Positions 1-5,790 of a stretch of DNA of 8,026 bases are shown here, piece by piece. The translations under genes and the position numbers were made by a program. How positions within the stretch are numbered: the stretch's first letter is position 1; every line of letters begins with the position of its first letter. Source of the stretch: an uncultured Blautia sp. (GTDB taxonomy: Bacteria; Bacillota; Clostridia; Lachnospirales; Lachnospiraceae); contig CAKRTP010000080.1 in NCBI GenBank assembly GCA_934402155.1, forward strand, positions 1 to 8,026. Direction: 5' to 3'. The notes beneath the pieces were generated by a model. It was not told the origin of the DNA. It made no database searches and worked only from the letters and a program-made list of their open reading frames with translations.

Positions 1-1517
1 GCGGACGCCCATGCGTTCCTGCAAAAGAAGAAGCATACTTCTTCAAAATGAGCAAATATGCAGACCGTCTGATCGAGTATATCAACACACATCCGGATTT
101 CATTCAGCCGGAATCACGTAAGAACGAGATGATGAACAACTTCCTTCTTCCGGGCCTTCAGGATCTCTGTGTATCCAGAACCTCCTTCAAATGGGGAATT
201 CCGGTAGATTTCGATCCGAAGCACGTTGTTTATGTATGGCTGGATGCTCTGACAAACTATATCACAGGAATTGGTTATGACTGTGACGGTGAAAGCTCCG
301 AACAGTTCAACAAACTGTGGCCGGCAGACCTTCATCTGATCGGAAAAGATATCATCCGTTTCCATACAATTTACTGGCCGATCTTCCTGATGTCACTTGA
401 CCTGCCGCTTCCGAAACAGGTATTCGGACATCCGTGGCTGCTTCAGGGTGATGGCAAGATGAGCAAATCCAAAGGAAATGTTCTCTATGCAGATGAACTG
501 GTTGATTTCTTTGGCGTAGATGCTGTACGTTATTTCGTACTCCATGAGATGCCATTCGAAAACGATGGCGTTATCACATGGGAACTGATGGTAGAAAGAC
601 TGAACTCCGAGCTTGCAAATACTCTTGGAAACCTTGTTAACCGTACAATCTCCATGTCAAACAAATATTTTGGCGGACTTGTAGAGAACAAAGGTGTTGC
701 TGAACCGGTTGACGAAGACCTCAAATCATTTGTACTGGCTGTTCCGGGTAAAGTTGCTGAGAAGATGGACAAGCTGCGTGTTGCAGATGCAATGACAGAA
801 GTATTTACTCTGTTCAAACGTCTGAACAAATATATCGATGAGACAATGCCATGGGCACTTGCAAAAGATGAAGCAAAACAGGATCGTCTTGCTACAGTTC
901 TTTACAATCTGGTTGAGGGAATCACAATGGGAGCTACTCTTCTGGAGTCCTTTATGCCGGAGACAACAGAGCGTATCCTTGCACAGTTAAATGCAGAAAA
1001 ACGTACTCTGGAAGATCTTAAGACATTTGGCCTGTATCCGTCAGGAAACAAGGTAACAGAGAAACCGGAGATTCTTTTTGCACGTCTTGACCTCAAAGAA
1101 GTTCTTGCAAAAGTAGAAGAACTTCATCCGAAAAAAGAAGAGCCGGCAGAAGAAGCAAAAGAAGAAAATGTGATCGACATCGAAGCAAAAGAGGAGATCA
1201 CCTTTGATGATTTTGAAAAACTCCAGTTCCAGGTTGGAGAGATCATTGCCTGTGAAGAAGTTAAAAAATCCCGTAAACTTCTCTGCTCTCAGGTTAAGAT
1301 CGGAAGCAAGGTGCGTCAGATCGTATCCGGAATCAAATCTGACTACAGTGCAGAAGAAATGGTAGGAAAGAAAGTTATGGTTGTTACGAACCTGAAACCT
1401 GCCAAACTTGCAGGAATCCTCAGCGAAGGAATGATCCTCTGTGCAGAAGATGCAGATGGAAAACTTTCTCTGATGGTACCGGAGAGAGAAATGCCGGCAG
1501 GAGCAGAAATCTGCTGA
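1..1517 (+). CDS. metG: Methionyl-tRNA synthetase, 3' part (5' end outside window)
   Basis: This cytoplasmic enzyme charges tRNA-Met with methionine. The frame is open from the first base (first full codon at 3). The residues before the internal ATG at 48 read GRPCVPAKEEAYFFKM, matching the stretch just after the zinc knuckle of class I MetRS, so the gene begins upstream and the ATG at 48 is not its start. Visible in order: the end of the knuckle; the catalytic-core segment with FKWGIP and YVWLDAL; the KMSKS ATP-binding loop at nt 456-470; the helical anticodon-binding domain, including ELANTLGNLVNR; a Lys/Glu-rich linker (about nt 1120-1195); and a C-terminal EMAPII/Trbp111-like tRNA-binding OB-fold (about nt 1200-1514). 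The HIGH motif would lie outside the window. The C-terminal domain is the version that dimerises MetRS in many bacteria. No frameshift is visible. A strong terminator follows, so the gene is probably transcribed apart from the Moco genes downstream. Confidence 0.97.
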   Translation, partial: GRPCVPAKEEAYFFKMSKYADRLIEYINTHPDFIQPESRKNEMMNNFLLPGLQDLCVSRTSFKWGIPVDFDPKHVVYVWLDALTNYITGIGYDCDGESSEQFNKLWPADLHLIGKDIIRFHTIYWPIFLMSLDLPLPKQVFGHPWLLQGDGKMSKSKGNVLYADELVDFFGVDAVRYFVLHEMPFENDGVITWELMVERLNSELANTLGNLVNRTISMSNKYFGGLVENKGVAEPVDEDLKSFVLAVPGKVAEKMDKLRVADAMTEVFTLFKRLNKYIDETMPWALAKDEAKQDRLATVLYNLVEGITMGATLLESFMPETTERILAQLNAEKRTLEDLKTFGLYPSGNKVTEKPEILFARLDLKEVLAKVEELHPKKEEPAEEAKEENVIDIEAKEEITFDDFEKLQFQVGEIIACEEVKKSRKLLCSQVKIGSKVRQIVSGIKSDYSAEEMVGKKVMVVTNLKPAKLAGILSEGMILCAEDADGKLSLMVPEREMPAGAEIC

Positions 1518-1567
1518 TCTGACTGAATAAAACTGCGAAATAAGCTGTTCAGTTACAAATAAGACTG

Positions 1568-1607
1568 AGAACTCCAGGAATCATGATACGATTTCCTGGA
1601 GTTTTTT
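1568..1607 (+). terminator. Intrinsic terminator after metG
   Basis: AACTCCAGGAA (1570-1580) pairs perfectly with TTCCTGGAGTT (1593-1603), an 11-bp stem with a 12-nt loop, and the stem runs straight into a T tract (1602-1607). It lies about 50 nt after the metG stop and just before the moaC promoter, so it should insulate the Moco cluster from metG transcription. Confidence 0.9.
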
Positions 1608-1612
1608 GACGG

Positions 1613-1641
1613 TTGACGGAAATTCGTGGGATTTGTATACT
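1613..1641 (+). promoter_or_regulatory. Sigma-A-type promoter for the moaC cluster
   Basis: TTGACG (1613-1618) and TATACT (1636-1641) each differ from consensus by one base and are separated by exactly 17 bp. The predicted start is near 1648, giving a leader of about 52 nt before moaC. That leader is too short for a molybdenum-cofactor riboswitch, so control, if any, is more likely at the promoter. This is the best promoter match in the window. Confidence 0.8.
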
Positions 1642-1657
1642 ATAGTTATAGCTTGAG

Positions 1658-1667
1658 CAGAATTCTG
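1658..1667. promoter_or_regulatory. Perfect 10-bp palindrome in the moaC leader
   Basis: CAGAATTCTG is fully self-complementary and falls roughly 10-20 bp downstream of the predicted transcription start, a place where a repressor could block the promoter. It is short enough to be chance, and no matching regulator is in the window. Confidence 0.2.
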
Positions 1668-1699
1668 TAAAACAATGACAGAAAGGGAAACAGAAAAAT

Positions 1700-2185
1700 A
1701 TGGAAAAAGGGTTTACACATTTTGACCAGAATGGAAATGCAGTAATGGTCGACGTTTCCGGAAAACAGATCACATACAGGACAGCTCTGGCTACAGGATA
1801 CATTTCTGTAGGACCGGAGATTATGGAAGCAGTAACATCAGGAAATATAAAAAAGGGCGATGTTCTGGGTGTGGCAAGAGTTGCGGGAATCATGGGAGTC
1901 AAAAAAACTTCAGAACTGATTCCGATGTGTCATCCGCTGCCGATACAGAAATGTTCTGTTGATTACGAACTGGATCAGGAAAAAAATCAGATACATGTTT
2001 TCTGTACCGTAAAAACAGAGGGAAAAACAGGCGTGGAAATGGAAGCACTTACCGGTGTTCAGGTAACTCTTCTGACAATCTATGATATGTGCAAGGCAAT
2101 TGATAAACATATGGTCATGTCAGAAGTCCATCTGATTGAGAAGACAGGAGGAAAAAGCGGGGATTTCCGTTTTGAGAACCAATAA
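1700..2185 (+). CDS. moaC: Cyclic pyranopterin monophosphate synthase MoaC
   Basis: MoaC converts the MoaA product (3',8-cyclo-7,8-dihydro-GTP) into cyclic pyranopterin monophosphate, an early step of molybdenum cofactor synthesis in the cytoplasm. The 161-residue product has the usual family length and no extra domain. Family landmarks, in order: MVDVSGKQ near residues 16-23, the paired lysines at 51-52, [12 protein letters not shown] at 69-80 with His78, [10 protein letters not shown] at 111-120 with Glu113 and Glu115, [10 protein letters not shown] at 126-135 with Asp129 and Lys132, and the C-terminal KTGGKSG at 148-154. These match the substrate-pocket and catalytic positions known for the E. 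coli enzyme, so it should be active. The start has an upstream AAAGGGAAA sequence at a slightly long spacing (about 12 nt). It is first in its cluster, 18 nt before the next gene. The partner moaA is not in the window. Confidence 0.96.
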   Translation: MEKGFTHFDQNGNAVMVDVSGKQITYRTALATGYISVGPEIMEAVTSGNIKKGDVLGVARVAGIMGVKKTSELIPMCHPLPIQKCSVDYELDQEKNQIHVFCTVKTEGKTGVEMEALTGVQVTLLTIYDMCKAIDKHMVMSEVHLIEKTGGKSGDFRFENQ

Positions 2186-2193
2186 AAAGAAAT

Positions 2194-2198
2194 GGAGG
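2194..2198 (+). promoter_or_regulatory. Ribosome binding site fixing the moaB start at 2204
   Basis: GGAGG overlaps the first codons after an in-frame ATG at 2192 and lies 5 nt before the ATG at 2204. The upstream ATG has no Shine-Dalgarno sequence of its own, so translation most likely starts at 2204. Confidence 0.75.
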
Positions 2199-2203
2199 AA
2201 AAT

Positions 2204-2695
2204 ATGAAACGAGTAGCGATCATCACATCAAGTGATACAGGATATCGTGGTGAAAGAGAAGATCTAAGCGGACCGGTGATCAAAGAAATTGTACAACGTG
2301 CGGGATATGAAGTAGTATCTATGGATATCCTTCCGGATGACCAGGTGATGCTTGCGGGAAAGATGCAGGAAATTGCGGATAAAGAGCTTGCAGAACTGAT
2401 CCTGACAACAGGAGGAACCGGATTCTCAGAAAGAGATATTACTCCGGAGGCAACAGAAGAAGTAATCGAGCGAAGGGTTCCGGGAATTCCGGAAGCGATG
2501 CGTGCATACAGCATGACGATCACCAAAAGAGCCATGCTCAGCCGCGCGACAGCAGGAATTCGCGGAAAGACATTGATCATTAATCTTCCGGGAAGTCCGA
2601 AGGCAGTCCGGGAAAGTCTGGAATATATTATTGATGCACTGGGACATGGAATTGAGATCCTGACAGGGGAAGCAGGAGACTGTGCACGGAAATAA
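2204..2695 (+). CDS. moaB: MoaB/MogA-family molybdopterin-binding protein
   Basis: Proteins of this family bind molybdopterin; MogA and active MoaB homologues adenylylate it before MoeA inserts molybdate. The 163-residue product is a single compact MoCF_biosynth domain. Visible motifs: the first beta strand RVAIITSSD (3-11), DILPDD (41-46), the signature TTGGTGFSERDITPEAT (68-84) whose Asp78 matches the position of a catalytic Asp in MogA, LSRATAG (112-118), and LPGSP (128-132). The acidic residues at 45-46 match the other catalytic Asp region by position, which is an inference. Some MoaB proteins, such as the E. coli one, are thought not to be catalytic, and sequence reading alone cannot settle MoaB versus MogA. 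Here it would fill the MogA role if no other copy exists in the genome. It is 18 nt after moaC and 41 nt before the MOSC gene, so cotranscription is likely. The start is set by the ribosome binding site. Confidence 0.9.
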   Translation: MKRVAIITSSDTGYRGEREDLSGPVIKEIVQRAGYEVVSMDILPDDQVMLAGKMQEIADKELAELILTTGGTGFSERDITPEATEEVIERRVPGIPEAMRAYSMTITKRAMLSRATAGIRGKTLIINLPGSPKAVRESLEYIIDALGHGIEILTGEAGDCARK

Positions 2696-2736
2696 GACAG
2701 AAATGGCAAGGTAATTGCCGTAAGGGAGGTTTTTTT

Positions 2737-3168
2737 ATGGGAAAAGTAATTGCAGTATGTATCAGCAAGGAAAAAGGAACACAGAAATACAGTATACCGG
2801 AAGGTGAATTTATAGAAGAATGGGGCCTCAAAGATGACGCACATGCAGGAAAGTGGCATCGTCAGGTCAGTCTTCTGTCCTATGATAAAATTCAGGAATT
2901 TCGTGCGAGAGGTGCGGAAGTTGAGTATGGCGCATTTGGGGAAAATCTGGTAGTGGAAGGTTTTGATTTTGCAAAACTTCCGGTAGGAACAAAATTCCGT
3001 TGCAATGATGTGGTTCTTGAACTGACACAGATCGGAAAGAAATGCCATCAGGGCTGTGAGATCTTTCAGAAAATGGGTGACTGTATTATGCCAAGGGAGG
3101 GCGTTTTTACCAGAGTACTTCATGGAGGTATTATCCGTGAAGGTGATGAACTGATACTGGAAAAATAA
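2737..3168 (+). CDS. Small stand-alone MOSC-domain protein
   Basis: The 143-residue product is a bare MOSC domain, the fold found at the C terminus of Moco sulfurases and in YiiM/YuaD-type proteins that bind molybdenum cofactor or carry sulfur. Visible features: the N-terminal strand VIAVCIS (4-10), LKDDAHAGKWHRQVSLLS (31-48) with a conserved His-Ala-Gly turn, YGAFGENLVVEG (64-75), LPVGTKFRCNDVVLELTQIG (81-100), and a cysteine-rich loop with Cys103, Cys107 and Cys116 ending in GDCIMPREGVF (114-124). It lacks the pyridoxal-phosphate NifS-like domain of full Moco sulfurases. An AGGGAGG ribosome binding site at 2723-2729 lies 7 nt before the ATG. Its place behind moaC and moaB points to a late step of cofactor maturation or sulfuration, but the reaction is not known. 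It is probably cytoplasmic, since no signal peptide or membrane segment is seen. Confidence 0.9.
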   Translation: MGKVIAVCISKEKGTQKYSIPEGEFIEEWGLKDDAHAGKWHRQVSLLSYDKIQEFRARGAEVEYGAFGENLVVEGFDFAKLPVGTKFRCNDVVLELTQIGKKCHQGCEIFQKMGDCIMPREGVFTRVLHGGIIREGDELILEK

Positions 3169-3216
3169 TGTTCTGTGAAAAGGTTTGGCATAGATACGCC
3201 TGAAACTCAAAATATG

Positions 3217-3229
3217 CGGAAAATTTCCG
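3217..3229. promoter_or_regulatory. Short inverted repeat upstream of tatD
   Basis: CGGAAA and TTTCCG flank a single A, a compact 6+6 inverted repeat in the 96-nt gap between the MOSC gene and tatD. A poor promoter-like pair (TTGGCA at 3185-3190, CAAAAT at 3208-3213, 17 bp apart) overlaps this area. Either could give tatD some expression of its own, but both are weak and might be chance. Confidence 0.2.
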
Positions 3230-3252
3230 GTGTCAAAGATAATTTTGTGATC

Positions 3253-3258
3253 GAGGAG
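3253..3258 (+). promoter_or_regulatory. Ribosome binding site fixing the tatD start at 3265
   Basis: GAGGAG lies 6 nt before the ATG at 3265. The in-frame GTG at 3175, which would add 30 residues, has no such site and its extension resembles no TatD N terminus. The family normally begins with a short Met-Ile-hydrophobic-(D/E)-(T/S)-His-x-His start, as here. Confidence 0.8.
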
Positions 3259-3264
3259 AATGAT

Positions 3265-4038
3265 ATGATTTTTGAAACACATGCTCATTATGATGATGAG
3301 GCTTTTGAAGCGGACAGGGAAGAACTTCTGGATTCTATGCGGGAGAGTGGTATTGGGCGAATCGTCAATGCCTGTGCATCGGTAGAAAGTCTGAAGGAGA
3401 CAGCGGCTCTTATGGAGAAATATCCGTTTGTGTACGGAGCGTTTGGGATTCATCCGGATGATGCAGATAAGATGACAGAAGAGACTCTTGAGGAGATTCG
3501 AAAGCTTTGTCAGCTTCCGAAGGCAGTGGCAGTCGGTGAGATCGGTCTTGATTATTACTGGCATAAGGAAGAGGAAGAGCATGAGATTCAGAAGAAGATG
3601 TTTCGTGCACAGATGAAGATCGCAAGGGAAGAAAAAATGCCATTTATGATCCACAGCAGGGAGGCCGCAAAAGATACACTGGATATTGTAAGGGAATTTA
3701 TGAAGGATGGAATGTACGGTGGAATCATCCATTGTTTTTCATATGCGAAGGAGATGGCACGGGAGTATCTGGATATGGGACTTTATCTGGGGATCGGCGG
3801 CGTGGTTACATTCAAGAATGCAAAGAAGCTGAAGGAAGTAGTAGAGTATGCACCGCTCAGCCAGATCGTTCTGGAGACAGACAGTCCGTATCTGAGCCCG
3901 GAACCAAATCGCGGAAAAAGAAATGATTCCAGAAATCTGGTGTTTGTGGCTCAGGGAATCGCACAGATCAAGGGAATAACAGAGGAAGAAGTTATTGCTG
4001 TGACAGAACAGAACGCGGAGAGACTGCTGCTGCGCTGA
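3265..4038 (+). CDS. tatD: TatD-family metal-dependent hydrolase (DNase)
   Basis: TatD proteins are cytoplasmic metal-dependent nucleases of the amidohydrolase superfamily; E. coli TatD trims DNA from the 3' end and is linked to DNA repair and degradation. The 257-residue product has normal family length and the full set of metal ligands: ETHAHYDDEAF at the N terminus (His6, His8), GIHPDD (61-66), GEIGLDYYW (91-99) with Glu92, MIHSREA (128-134) with His130, IIHCFS (154-159) with His156, and LETDSPYL (203-210) with Asp206. The barrel fold should be complete and active. It follows the MOSC gene by 96 nt, so it may be read from the moaC promoter, from a weak internal promoter, or both. In many Firmicutes tatD sits directly after metG, so the three Moco-type genes between them look like an insertion into that arrangement. 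The gene ends before a long hairpin shared with the convergent gene. Confidence 0.95.
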   Translation: MIFETHAHYDDEAFEADREELLDSMRESGIGRIVNACASVESLKETAALMEKYPFVYGAFGIHPDDADKMTEETLEEIRKLCQLPKAVAVGEIGLDYYWHKEEEEHEIQKKMFRAQMKIAREEKMPFMIHSREAAKDTLDIVREFMKDGMYGGIIHCFSYAKEMAREYLDMGLYLGIGGVVTFKNAKKLKEVVEYAPLSQIVLETDSPYLSPEPNRGKRNDSRNLVFVAQGIAQIKGITEEEVIAVTEQNAERLLLR

Positions 4039-4068
4039 AAACTGTCAGCTGAAATTTACAAGATTAAA

Positions 4069-4123
4069 AATGCCCCGGAAAATGACAGACTGTGGTTCGA
4101 ACAGTGTCGTTTTCCGAGGCATT
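4069..4123. terminator. Long hairpin terminator between convergent genes
   Basis: The two arms pair over about 22 bp: AATGCC/GGCATT, a C-A mismatch, CGGAAAA/TTTTCCG, TGACA/TGTCG (one T-G wobble), a 2-nt bulge, then CTGT/ACAG around a 7-nt loop (4094-4100). On the minus strand the stem is followed by TTTTT (complement of 4066-4070), so it is a good terminator for the CapA-like gene, whose stop is 23 nt away. On the plus strand the T tract is poor (GTAGTTATT), so termination of tatD transcripts here may be weaker. Confidence 0.85.
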
Positions 4124-4146
4124 GTAGTTATTCAGGTTATGGATGA

Positions 4147-5649
4147 TCAGTAATCCTCATCGTAATAGGAGTCATCGTAGGAATCATCATAGGAAGAATC
4201 ATCATATAAATCATCAGAAGAATCGTCGTAAGAATCTCCGCTGGAATCATCGGTGTCCTCTCCGGAACTGTCAGTATCGGAATCAGTTTGTCCGGAAAGA
4301 TATTCTTCTGCGCTGACAGACCAGGTATCCTCTACGATATTTCCGTTTGAGTCGATCATGTTGAGTTCGTAGTCAAAAGATACATCAAGAAGATCTGTTC
4401 TGGTGGATGGTTCTACGTTCATGGACATGATCTCTTTGAATTTGGCCTGGAGATTTGCCAGAGTAAATTCGTCTCCGATGATCTCTCTGACTCCGTGCTG
4501 AGAAGCAAGATCCTCTGTGTAGTCCTCAAGCATGTACGGGTTAAACACACCTTCGTCTTTGTTGTAGTGCATGACCATTGGTTTGACGGTTGGATCAAGG
4601 ATATCGATGGTGGTCACACCATTTTTTACTGATTTCTGTATCGTGAAGCTTGCCATTCCCTCCAGAAGACCTGTGAGCGTCTGCTGGGTAGAGACAAAGT
4701 TTCCGAGAGAGTAGAAAATCAGCATATTGTGTCCCTCATCGTCGGACATTCGGCCATATGGCTGGAGAATGTGCGGATGACCGCCTATAACAACATCAAC
4801 TCCCTGCTGCATGAGGAAAGTCGCCCATTCTTTCTCGTATTCGGTGGGCATTGGTTCTTCTTCTTTGCCCCAGTGTGCAACGAAGATCAGTACATCGCTG
4901 GAAGCCTTTGCTTTCTGGATCATGGTGGAAACCTTGGCCTTGTCAAAAAGGTCGATCATGTATTCCTTGCCCTCACCGGCACCTCCGTTGTTGGTTCCGT
5001 ATGTATAATCGAGGAAAGAAATCTTGATCCCATTTACTTCGAGTGTTTTAACAGTATCGGCATCTTCCTGTGTAGGGTGGATACCGAGTACAGGAACATC
5101 CGGATAATTAGTGTTCCAGAAATTGAAGGTTTCCTCCATAAAATCAGAACCATAATCATCAATGTGGTTTGTGGCGGATTCAATGACATCAAATCCGGCA
5201 TTGATGAGTGCATCTCCGACTTCTGTAGGAGTTGCGAAAGAAGGATAGGAACTGACGGCATCGTGTTCTGAGGTAAATACAGTTTCCTGATCGACCATAG
5301 CTACATCGGCAGCCTGGATCTCATCCTTTACTTTTTCGTAGATCTTATCATAATTCCATGTTCCGGAATCGTTCTGCCCGGATTCGATGAGACTGCCGTG
5401 GTAAAGGTTGTCTCCGACGGCAATGACGCTGGCAGTGGAAATCTCAGGTTTTTCGGCGGCTTTTTTTGCAGCGGCTTTCTGCTCTTCAGCAGCTTTCTGC
5501 GCCTCTATCTTAGGTCTTTCGATCAGATTATAGTCAAGCTGCCGAAATGCGATGACAAGCAGTACCAGCAGTATGATGGAACAGGTCAGACCAATACGGG
5601 AGTTAATCTGTTCTCGTAAATTCAATGGTATATTATTATTTTTTTTCAT
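4147..5649 (-). CDS. Membrane-anchored CapA/PgsA-like (poly-gamma-glutamate capsule family) protein
   Basis: The family has a calcineurin-like metallophosphoesterase fold; founding members (CapA/PgsA) are needed to make or export poly-gamma-glutamate, but most homologues have no known substrate. The 500-residue product has a basic N terminus, one membrane segment (about 18-35, GLTCSIILLVLLVIAF) with no cleavage site seen, and a Lys/Ala/Glu-rich probable coiled stretch (44-68). The PGA_cap domain follows (about 72-355), with AVGDNLYHGSL (77-87), VDQETVF (119-125), ATNHIDDYG (159-167), VAHWGKE (257-263), GGHPHILQP (289-297) and FYSLGNFV (312-319). Then comes a region of unknown role (356-454) and an Asp/Ser/Tyr-rich tail (455-500). 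The topology suggests the catalytic domain faces the outside. An AAAGGAA ribosome binding site (5657-5663) fits the start. No capB or capC homologue is adjacent, so capsule synthesis is not supported. It is transcribed alone, divergent from the MarR gene. Confidence 0.88.
   Translation of the reverse strand: MKKNNNIPLNLREQINSRIGLTCSIILLVLLVIAFRQLDYNLIERPKIEAQKAAEEQKAAAKKAAEKPEISTASVIAVGDNLYHGSLIESGQNDSGTWNYDKIYEKVKDEIQAADVAMVDQETVFTSEHDAVSSYPSFATPTEVGDALINAGFDVIESATNHIDDYGSDFMEETFNFWNTNYPDVPVLGIHPTQEDADTVKTLEVNGIKISFLDYTYGTNNGGAGEGKEYMIDLFDKAKVSTMIQKAKASSDVLIFVAHWGKEEEPMPTEYEKEWATFLMQQGVDVVIGGHPHILQPYGRMSDDEGHNMLIFYSLGNFVSTQQTLTGLLEGMASFTIQKSVKNGVTTIDILDPTVKPMVMHYNKDEGVFNPYMLEDYTEDLASQHGVREIIGDEFTLANLQAKFKEIMSMNVEPSTRTDLLDVSFDYELNMIDSNGNIVEDTWSVSAEEYLSGQTDSDTDSSGEDTDDSSGDSYDDSSDDLYDDSSYDDSYDDSYYDEDY
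4150..4287 (-). repeat. Repeats coding for an Asp/Ser/Tyr tail of the CapA-like protein
   Basis: The last 46 codons use almost only Asp, Ser, Tyr, Gly, Glu and Thr. The end is a degenerate tandem repeat of about 12 nt encoding Tyr-Asp-Asp-Ser, finishing YDDSYYDEDY. Tract length is likely to vary by slippage or recombination between strains. The tail would be strongly negative and disordered outside the cell, possibly binding cations or cell-wall material (inference). Confidence 0.75.
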
Positions 5650-5671
5650 AATTTAATTCCTTTCGTGTTTT

Positions 5672-5680
5672 ATTATAGCA
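5672..5680 (-). promoter_or_regulatory. Extended -10 promoter of the CapA-like gene
   Basis: Read on the minus strand the sequence is TGCTATAAT, a perfect TATAAT with the TGn extension. Only a T-rich stretch occupies the -35 place, as expected for an extended -10 promoter. The predicted start is near 5665, leaving a leader of about 16 nt that is little more than the ribosome binding site. Confidence 0.65.
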
Positions 5681-5724
5681 AATAAAAACAAGTAAAAAAA
5701 GACATTGTTAGAAAAATTGTTGAT

Positions 5725-5736
5725 GTGAACGGTCAC
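5725..5736. promoter_or_regulatory. GTGA-N4-TCAC inverted repeat in the divergent control region
   Basis: GTGAACGGTCAC has 4-bp perfect arms plus a central CG. It lies about 45-65 bp upstream of both predicted -10 boxes and could be a second regulator site. The half-sites recall CRP/FNR-type operators, but the 4-bp gap is not the standard one, so no regulator is named. Confidence 0.2.
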
Positions 5737-5744
5737 GAAAAATT

Positions 5745-5761
5745 ACTTTGTGTTTCAAAGT
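5745..5761. promoter_or_regulatory. Operator-like inverted repeat at the MarR gene promoter (FabT-box-like)
   Basis: ACTTTG and CAAAGT flank a 5-bp centre (TGTTT), a 17-bp site with the same length and TTTG-N5-CAAA layout as the FabT boxes known from streptococci and lactococci. It covers the -35 region of the promoter of the FabT-like MarR gene, so binding there would block transcription. Autoregulation is therefore likely, by inference. Confidence 0.5.
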
Positions 5762-5776
5762 GCTTTACGTTATAAT
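5748..5776 (+). promoter_or_regulatory. Promoter of the MarR-family gene
   Basis: A perfect TATAAT (5771-5776) has TTGTGT (5748-5753) 17 bp upstream. The -35 matches only in its TTG half and is embedded in the inverted repeat, as in self-repressed regulator genes. The predicted start is near 5783. Confidence 0.6.
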
Positions 5777-5790
5777 AAAAAAACAAAGAG

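Noticed and set aside
48..50. ATG at 48 as the start of a shorter MetRS-like gene
   Set aside because: The frame is open upstream to the window edge and encodes conserved MetRS sequence there, so the ATG is internal.
1522..1553. ACTGAA/TTCAGT inverted repeat right after metG
   Set aside because: A 6-bp stem with a 20-nt loop is weak, and the real terminator lies just downstream.
1642..1699. Possible molybdenum-cofactor riboswitch before moaC
   Set aside because: The leader after the predicted start is about 52 nt, too short for the known Moco riboswitch, and no matching multi-helix fold is visible.
2705..2719. Small hairpin GGCAA-N5-TTGCC before the MOSC gene
   Set aside because: A 5-bp stem without a T tract is too weak to call a terminator or attenuator.
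3168..3203. Tiny 11-codon frame starting at an ATG overlapping the MOSC stop codon (TAATG)
   Set aside because: The overlap resembles translational coupling, but the peptide is 11 residues with no recognisable feature.
3175..3264. GTG start giving TatD a 30-residue N-terminal extension
   Set aside because: No ribosome binding site, no match to TatD N termini, and a good ribosome binding site exists for the ATG at 3265.
2080..3732. 550-codon open frame on the minus strand opposite moaB, the MOSC gene and tatD
   Set aside because: It is antisense to three genes with clear family motifs, its translation is Phe/Ser/Ile/Cys-rich with no recognisable domain, and it has no convincing promoter or ribosome binding site.
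4729..5271. 180-codon open frame on the plus strand inside the CapA-like gene
   Set aside because: It is antisense to conserved CapA motifs and has no domain or start signals of its own.
5704..5721. Two copies of ATTGTT 12 bp apart in the divergent control region
   Set aside because: A 6-bp AT-rich direct repeat in an AT-rich spacer is expected by chance.
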